Assembly: GCA_003991915.1 (NCBI GenBank)
Contig: RQTK01001118.1
Location: 19,508 to 83,507, forward strand
Direction: 5' to 3'
DNA from: Elysia chlorotica
Lineage: Eukaryota; Mollusca; Gastropoda; Plakobranchidae
Length of the DNA: 64,000 bases
In this document: positions 56,836-64,000 of the stretch, piece by piece
Layout of the letters: each line of letters opens with the position of its first letter
Position numbering within the stretch: the stretch's first letter is position 1
The notes under the pieces: model-generated
What the model saw: the letters and a program-made list of their open reading frames with translations, nothing else
The model's database searches: none
Told to the model about the DNA's origin: nothing
Program-made: the position numbers and the translations under genes

Positions 56836-59800
56836 ATCAGCGACCTGTCTCGATCATAACAGCATTTCAAGTTGTCCGAATTTAGTCGTGGGCTTTGTCC
56901 ACATTATATTTATATATATATTACGCTGAACAACTAACTCAAAGTCAACCTTAAACTCTCGCTCAGTGTTCTTCTCTCTCCTTCTCTACCTCTTACTTTA
57001 AGCTGTCGTATCTTTGTCAGCTCCTTCTTCTTTGGTTAGACCAGGACATTTTTCCTCTCTGGAAAGTGGGGTGTCACCCCAACTGATTGACATTGAAGGA
57101 TTTCAGAAATTATCAAAACATGTTATTCAAAATATTTCAATTTACACATAATTTAGTCACTAATGTGTCGAAAAGACCTGCGACATACTTTTCTACATTG
57201 CCTTACACTTTTTGACATTTTTTTTGCAAATTCATTGGCAAATTTTTCTTACTTAGATATTTTTGTCGCAAATTTTTTGCACATTTTGGGTTTTCATATG
57301 GCAAAAAACTGCAACGACGACAGAATAAGATATTCCTACAGCATTTTGGGTGTTTTTTGTGTGTGCCACATCTTATATTTTCAGATACCTATCTAATTTC
57401 ACTTACTTGATTACTAGATACTTTACATCTAGGCTTTATTTGTACTCTGTATTATTATCTTTTCTTTTTCATAACTGTTTACATGTACGTTTTATGTACT
57501 ACCTTTCTTTCAAGAATAATATTCAATATGTTTCAAGGGCTAGTGACAGGTCAGTAGTTCTTTCTTAGCTTCATTTCATAGCCGGGCAGGGAGATTAAGG
57601 TGCACACTCCCAATTGACAATTAGTCAACAAAGGTTATACCACACCAAAGTTGCATTCTTGAAGCCAAAAAACTGACAGTGACACATTTATTTTTTCTCT
57701 CTTGTTTAAAGACTTTCAAGCACAGCATTATGTATAAATTCAAGTGAAGTATTTCAGTTGGAATATTTACAGACAGTTACCCACATACTATAGTACAGTG
57801 CACACCATTTATATCAGCATTTCCCATTAACTTATACCAAAAGGTTTGATCAAGTCCAGATTTTCTTCTTGTGTTGTCAGTAAATAAGTCTTTATACCTT
57901 TGTATCAATATTTCGTCCCCTTTTCTCTTATATATTTTCATGAATGTCACACGACTACAAGTTGCAAAGTTAAACTGATCAATCAACCAAACAAACGATC
58001 ACAATCATGTCTATCTTTGCCCCTCTGGTGTGATAACTGCTATTCATTTAACGAGTGACAATCTCTCTGGCACTTTTGTGTAGCGTAATACGGTAATGGG
58101 AATGAATCATAATGTGAGCAGCATTTTCTCATGAATAAATGTAGAGAATTGCAAAGCTGAGCAGGTGTATCAAAAACTTAAACATTGATATAACTTGACA
58201 AAAATATGAAAAGATGAGGCAAGGACCATAAGTCAGAATTTTGCCAGAAGTTGAATATATATCTGTCCCCCCGAAAGTTGCAAAAAGTGAAATTTGCCTC
58301 TACAAGCTTTATTAGTTTATTCAAGGGCGGATCCGTTTTTGTGCAACTGCAAGTTTTCAGTTTGGTAAACATGGTGAGATTAGCATCCCAGCACAAATCT
58401 TCAGTGTCAGGGTTTTTGTGTTGCGAGATTACGATTTTGGTTTCCATGTCACATATTGAATTGCTGCTAGCCATAGCGCTCATACAATCATGTATTCTTT
58501 GTTGTTGATTTAAGAGATTTGCTTAATTATATCGACATATCTTCTAGGCCTGGAGATGTCAATATATTCGAGAGTGCAAATTATGTCGGTTTTTGTCGCT
58601 ATCCTATTGCATTTAGTTTGTTTCCTTACAGAGGGATAATGCAAAAGGCTATTGTCTCAAATGAACTTGCAATAGTCAATGATATCTGATAAATTGTGCA
58701 TGCTAATTGAAAATTACAGTGTCCATGGGAAGAGAATTCAATTCTCATGTGAATCATTCTGCTTGGTACCTTATGTAAACATCATCTAATATTTAATTCC
58801 CATTTAGTTTAATTGTATGCATCCTTTTTTTGTTCATGTCAATGACTTTGTACAGTAGGAATGGTGTATTGTAAGGTTCAAATGATGTTTAACTTAAATT
58901 CATAGTCATATTGTATCAAGGGAATAACATAAAATCTCTAAAATACAAATGATAACATAATTATTTTGTTGTCACCGAAGCCTATTTTTATATAGTTAAT
59001 GAGAATTATCTCTAATATTAGATTCTTTAAAAAAAAAAAAGTTTAACTTTTATTGTTAGTTTCTTCAAATATATTCATGTGTTGAATAAGGAAAAAAGGA
59101 CATGATGGGGTTCAAATGGCTACATATGAGAGAAATAAGCCATAAACAAACATGTTCAATGTTGTTACTTGAATGGTTTGTTTTTACCTTTTAAGTCAGG
59201 AGAGTTATGAGAAAATAACATAGATCTAGCTTATAAAATTGTGTTTTTATATTCCACAATAATACAGATTGTAAACTTTTTAAATGTAAAATGACTGATA
59301 ATTATGATATTGAGAGACAGAGATGATGGACAAATAAATACCACAAACTTGATAGTCATGTGTGTTTTTCTTTTTTCAACTGTTTATATAATGTACGAGA
59401 TACAGTGAAACCTTGAACGTAATTTTTTTTCTCGATGCAAAGCTTTTTGTGAACCTAAGGGTTAAAGTGAGACTTTGTCCGTCACTAAATTTTTTAAATA
59501 TAATTTCTAACCTTCTTTCCTATGGTAGATCCACCGATGAAACTTTAAGCCTGCCACCCATCAAATGATAAATAACAACCTTTTTGAGTTTAAAATTTGT
59601 CACAAATTAAAAGTAAAAGTATTGAACCAAGTTAAAACACTCCAAAAATAACAAAAACAACAAATGGTCATTTTATTTTACATTTATACAGTTTATTTTT
59701 TTTCCTTTCATTTGTTTATGATTTAAACAAAATATGAAATTGCTCTGGGTGTTTTAAAAGCAGGTGAAACACCACCGCAGTGTAACACTCCATCTACAAC

Positions 59801-59951
59801 TGAATGTTCACACAGTGGAATCAGGGTAAACTATAATATTATATTATAATAACTATTTCCAAGGCACCCATTCCCTTTCTGTTCTCCTTAGTGTATCTAT
59901 TGAACGTAAACTCTCAGGATGTTACCAAGGTTTATCAAAAGCATCGAGTTG

Positions 59952-60120
59952 AATTGGTTGCTTAACGTCCAACGTCAGCGGTATAATGTGGACAGGCGCA
60001 ACACTAGCGTTTAACTATTTTGTTCCCTGCCATTGGACCTAACCAGAACGATGAAATCGGACATATAAATTGAACATTGGTAGACCAATGCTCTGCCACA
60101 ACAGCCAGTTCACCTCCTTA
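59952..60120 (-). repeat. SINE-like copy near GRWD1 3' end
   Basis: Begins GCTTAACGTCCAACGTCAGC with ATAATGTGGACAGG and ends in a tRNA-like head (ACCAATGCTCTGCCACAAC, minus-strand A-box). About 170 bp. Confidence 0.55.
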
Positions 60121-60358
60121 GCTAAGCAAATTCACTGTAGCCTGCTATCCTGGCTATACTAAAAAAATAAATTAAAAAGAAGCTCACCCAAAACTTCTCA
60201 CGTACTTACCAGTTTAAAAATAAAAATAGGCTCCTCTTCAAGTCAACCCCAATGATATTGCTAAAACTTGCTGAATGAATAACATGCTACATTAAATCTC
60301 GTCTTCCAAAAGAATGAATGTTCCCAAAACTTTGAACCACAGAGAAATCACAAAAATC

Positions 60359-63300
60359 CTAAACACTGATAGTTCTGAAAACATTAAAGCCTGACTGCGC
60401 TGTAGAAAAGATTAGGCCAGGAATTTGCGGGTGCCAGTGCACTTCTTTGATATCTTTCTGTCCCATGTGCATGAAGAGAAGTTGTGGAGGGACATCTGGC
60501 TCGTCATCTCCGTCTGCTCCAGTGTCGTCACGCTCTACCGCCACATCCCAGATGCTCACCTTTTGGGAAAAAACAACAACAAATAAGTCACAGCTTTGTG
60601 ACATATAAATATATTTGAAAAAGTTACTTTGCACACAACGCATTCAATTTTTTTTTCTATACATACATAGGTCTAATATTACATTGAAATTTCATATTTC
60701 GAAAATATTTGCATATGGTAGAAAAATAAATAAGCTTTTGTGTAAATACCAAATATGTGAGTACTTCATTATTATGTTACACTAAAAAAGCAAATAAATC
60801 ACAAATTGTTAAATTATATACAAGTCTGTTTTTCATTGATTAATGCTGTGTGAACTGTGCCTTAATCTAATGTTATTAAGCTTCCAGTATGGAATTGAAA
60901 GAGAAGAGTTGTCCAACGTCAGCATTATATAGGCTATATTGTGGACGGACCCCAAGACTGACATTTGACAGTTTGATGTGCTGCCATACACAAGATAGGG
61001 CGCGTACACCATGACTCCTGTTCAGCTGTCACATTATCATGGGTGCAAGCAGGCTGAGTCAGTTTGGCCTGCAAGCAGAGGTCTGAACTCAACATTGGCC
61101 TGCAGAATGTACCCGTAACAAGGTTTTCCGCCACCCCACCGTAGACATTGAAACTAAGGTTTTGCTCATAAATACCTTACTTTTTAAAACCATTCTTCGG
61201 ACTCTACTTTTCCTTGTCATGTGGTATACTTATCATTTTTTGTATATCAATAACCAAATCAAGTAAACAATGCATGAAATAAACGCTTTCTATTGTATGG
61301 ATAAGCACCACTAGAACAGTGCCAGTTTGCCTATATCTATATTCTTTGTCTTATCTAAAAAGGATTTTTAAAAAAAGTGTCATTTTTTAATTTTTATCAG
61401 ACTTATAGACAAAAGATACCCTTATAGGGCCACCAAACAGCAAGAAATGAACTTGAGAAAAATCACAGTTTAGTTCTTTATGGTCCTGCAGTAACAGAAA
61501 CTTGTTTCACTCTAGTAATTAAATAATCCTATACTGCCTAGTATTTTATAGGGCATATAAAGCAGGAAACGATAACAAAGGCTGATATTGGGTGCAATGG
61601 CGCATTTCTCTATTTTAGTGCATTATATCAACGCTACCATATCTAAAAATAGTACAAGTACTACAGGGCATAAGAAAACAGTCCTTAAATCTTTATGGAA
61701 AATAACATTTATTTTATACAAACCTGATCATCGGAGCCTGCAGCCACAAAAACAGAGCTATCCATTGGATTCCACTCAACTGAGGTGATAGGTGCTTTGT
61801 GATGCTCAAACCTTGCTACTTCTGTTCCCGTCTGGTGAAAAAACAAAACATGAAAAAAATCCACATGTTTTCTTTTAATTGTACATAATATTAAAAATAG
61901 AGCTGATGAGTGAAAATTTATCTAAAAGTTTCTGACAAACAGCACAAAAACAATAAAAACCACAGGATTCCAACATCTTGTCATGAATAAACATTCAAAC
62001 AATGTATAAGATTTTAAAAAGAATCTAGAACCATCTTTTCATTTCCTTCTACCAAATATATTTAAAAGAGGCTTACTTTTACCACATCACTTATGTTTTA
62101 TAAGTCTATAAGCACAAAATTTATCAGTTACCACGAATCTTCGCAGGTCCCAAATCTTGATGATTCCATCATCTCCACCAGATATTACCAAGGGCTCAAA
62201 TTCTGACCAGTCAATGACATTGATGTCACGTAGATGGGCTTCATTGGCAACAAGTTTACATGCCTTGCCTGGATTACACCTGGCATCCCACACCCGCAAT
62301 GACTTGTCCACTGAACATGTCATAAAAACCTGTAGAAAAAAAAACATGCATTTTGTTTGAAATCAAATTTTAGCTAACGCAGGAGGTAAAATCATTTTGG
62401 GAAACGGCAAAGCTGTTTTGATAGACAACTCATACAACCAAATACAGTTAAACCTGTCTAAGACGACCACTGAAGATCCTGGGTCAAAGTGGTCGTCTTG
62501 GACAGGTCAAAACTTTCCCTTCTGAGTTCCCAACCACAAAAATATGTGGTTGGTCGCAGGCTTAGGACTGCCGTACGGCTCATTAAAAGAAGAAGAAGAA
62601 GAAGAAGAAGAAGAAGAAGAAGAAGAAGAATGACTTAATTATAGCACTTTCCGCAAAAGAAGCTGTCACGATGGATCAAATGAGTTTGAAGACAAATTTT
62701 CCATAATCCGAGTTTTATGAAACTGAGTGGAAGTTTGATGACCATAAAAGGAAGCAACGACCATTTATGGAACCTCCACTCATGGTCTTTTGAAGTTACA
62801 ATCCGCCGTTCACCGAGGCCTTCTTGTCTGACACCTGTCTAGACACGCAATCTTCCTTTTAACATCGACGCACTGGCTCGTGGTGGTCAGTGAAGCATGT
62901 CAAACAAATATTCTTAATGTTAAGTCATCTTTTGTTTGCTTCATTTTTCATGGTCAAGACTGGTAAATTATGTTATTGGTTGGTCGCTTTAACATTTTAA
63001 AGTCCATTTTGTTATAGAAAATAGTTGGTCGTGGTCGCGTTGGAGAGGTGGTCGTTTTATGGGGTGTATTTATATAGTAAAAAATCAAGGGGGTGGTGGA
63101 TAGCTGGTCGCTTGACCAGGTGGTCGTCTTAGACAGGTGGTCGCTTGAGCAGGTTTGACTGTATATAGTAACTAGAAATAAGTGCTATTTTTTATGTCAC
63201 ACATGTACAACTTGTGTATTTTTGTATGTATGACCAAGAAAATTTTCCCTATGGGATATTAAAGGATTATCTTATCTTATCTTATCTTATCTTGAATTTT

Positions 63301-64000
63301 ATGTGCGGCTCTGTCCCATATTATGGAGCTGGACCACTGACTTCGCTATATCTATGGTCCACTGTACTATCATTGAACTCTTATCACAAAATATTATCCT
63401 TTTTTATATTAGTAAAAAATATATGAATAGATGGCACAATTTGGAACTTAAATAGAGATTTTAAATATGTATTCAGCACCAAACATTGTGTGGTGCCATG
63501 GCAAAATTGAATTTGAGGCCTGCGAGTCATTTTTAAATATTGGTACAGTTACTGCATGTAACGCATTGTACTATAAGTTGATCTATTCATTTCCTCACCC
63601 TTTTTAGACAAACAGAGCCTAACAGATTACCACCTCACCAGCAAATCTGTTACACTGCATTAAAGCTAAGCTGATTCTGAATATATGCACAATTTTAAAT
63701 TCCCTAACATTCAGGAGAATATAATTTTGCCATGGCAATTCCTTTCCACCCCCACTTAAGGAAAAATATATTGGTTTGGAAAATCTTGACAGACGCCTAC
63801 ATTTCATTGGCCATGACATACATATTCTGACACAGTCAACCTGGCGAAGGCAGAAATGCTTACATTACTCTCCTTCGGAGACCACTTGATATCCTCAACT
63901 GAAGCAGTGTGACCCACAAATGGTCGAGAATCAACTTGCCAAGAACTTTCTGTGGGCTGCCACTTGAAGATATTTTTGTTACAATCGCCTGTCAAAAGGC
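60359..64000 (-). CDS. GRWD1: Glutamate-rich WD repeat-containing protein 1, C-terminal part (runs off window)
   Basis: Four minus-strand exons: 64000-63864 (partial, upstream exons outside), 62329-62132, 61831-61724, 60559-60359 including the stop. They encode about 213 residues, roughly the last half of a 446-residue human-type protein. Landmarks: [93 protein letters not shown], then [20 protein letters not shown] and the end NVFRTISV, which is the family terminus. The acidic insert before the last WD unit ([12 protein letters not shown]) fits the glutamate-rich family. Role in the family: nucleolar/nuclear factor in ribosome biogenesis and histone binding. Phases agree. The last intron of the set ends with an unusual acceptor context (CCCAAAAG). 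Confidence 0.95.
60903..61090 (-). repeat. SINE-like element in GRWD1 last intron
   Basis: TTGTCCAACGTCAGC, GGCTATATTGTGGACGGACC and CCCAAGACTGACATTTGAC match the copies at 10212-10462 and 17290-17420. The head end is GTTCAGCTGTCACATTATCA. Confidence 0.65.
62445..63161. mobile_element. 717 bp TA-flanked inverted-repeat transposon (Tc1/mariner-type MITE)
   Basis: Starts TA|CAGTTAAACCTGTCTAAG and ends, read inverted, TA|CAGTCAAACCTGCTCAAG, so a TA target duplication flanks both ends. Subterminal GACCACC / GGTGGTCG words repeat several times near both ends, and the left end folds back on itself within 60 bp (CGACCAC … GTGGTCG). No transposase ORF. A (GAA)n tract lies inside at 62588-62630. It sits in the GRWD1 intron between the exons at 63864 and 62329. 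Confidence 0.8.
62588..62630. repeat. (GAA)n microsatellite
   Basis: About 14 GAA units inside the inverted-repeat transposon. Confidence 0.95.
63235..63295. repeat. LINE/SINE-like 3' tail ending in (TTATC)n
   Basis: TTCCCTATGGGATATTAAAG then GATTATCTTATCTTATC. A similar ending (TTGAGGGAATAAAGGGTTATC) lies near 36872-36892, suggesting two truncated members of one retroelement family. Confidence 0.5.

Larger units (their letters stand above)
56463..60358. other. Convergent intergenic region, CIAO3 to GRWD1
   Basis: AT-rich. Carries a degenerate SINE-like copy at 56692-56835 and another at 59952-60120 (minus). The ORFs at 57163-57568 are AT-rich and not protein-like. No gene recognised. Confidence 0.65.

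Noticed and set aside
57163-57568. Two overlapping ORFs after CIAO3
   Set aside because: AT-rich, Phe/Tyr/Leu-biased, no recognisable motif or conserved context.
1-64000. CRISPR arrays, bacterial operons, prophage or intact viral genes
   Set aside because: None seen. Tandem arrays present are eukaryotic minisatellites without spacer structure, and all recognised genes are spliced animal genes.

Overview
The window is nuclear DNA from an animal with long AT-rich introns, many microsatellites and retroelement fragments. The five genes recognised encode conserved animal proteins. Many short CTAG/AGATCT/TAGGCCTA palindromes and abundant tRNA-headed SINE-like repeats suggest a mollusc, probably a heterobranch snail. 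That placement is inference, not proof.

Layout. (1) 1-637: microsatellites and the 5' flank of the first gene. (2) 638-24872, + strand: complete flightless-1 (FLII) gene, 35 coding exons, 1253 residues, LRR plus gelsolin-like repeats. (3) 24873-31856: 3' end of FLII, a young ~480 bp tandem duplication, then intergenic DNA with microsatellites and a candidate promoter. (4) 31857-34155, + strand: a BRI3-like (brain protein I3) small membrane protein, 151 residues in three coding exons. (5) 34156-38567: convergent intergenic region. (6) 38568-47348, - strand: complete mLST8, nine coding exons, 316 residues. (7) 47349-51245: head-to-head interval with a LINE fragment and CTAG-rich DNA. (8) 51246-56462, + strand: complete CIAO3 (NARFL), nine exons, 482 residues, all eight expected Fe-S cysteines present. 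(9) 56463-60358: convergent intergenic region. (10) 60359-64000, - strand: last four exons of GRWD1, which runs off the right edge.

The genes have unrelated housekeeping roles: actin regulation and transcription (FLII), lysosomal membrane (BRI3), TOR signalling (mLST8), cytosolic iron-sulfur assembly (CIAO3), ribosome and chromatin assembly (GRWD1). They are not an operon. mLST8 and CIAO3 are divergent neighbours here and both also lie on human 16p13.3, which may reflect old linkage.

The most unusual structures are: an inverted duplication of FLII exons 11-12 forming two ~0.5 kb arms around an RTE-like LINE fragment, with a decoy exon at its edge; a five-unit 44 bp minisatellite whose first unit contains the BRI3 exon 3 splice donor; a GC-AG intron in FLII; a 717 bp TA-flanked inverted-repeat transposon next to GRWD1; and the ~480 bp tandem duplication behind FLII. 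No bacterial, viral or CRISPR-type system was seen. Exon boundaries were set by eye from reading-frame continuity, splice dinucleotides and remembered family sequences. Untranslated exons are mostly unresolved.
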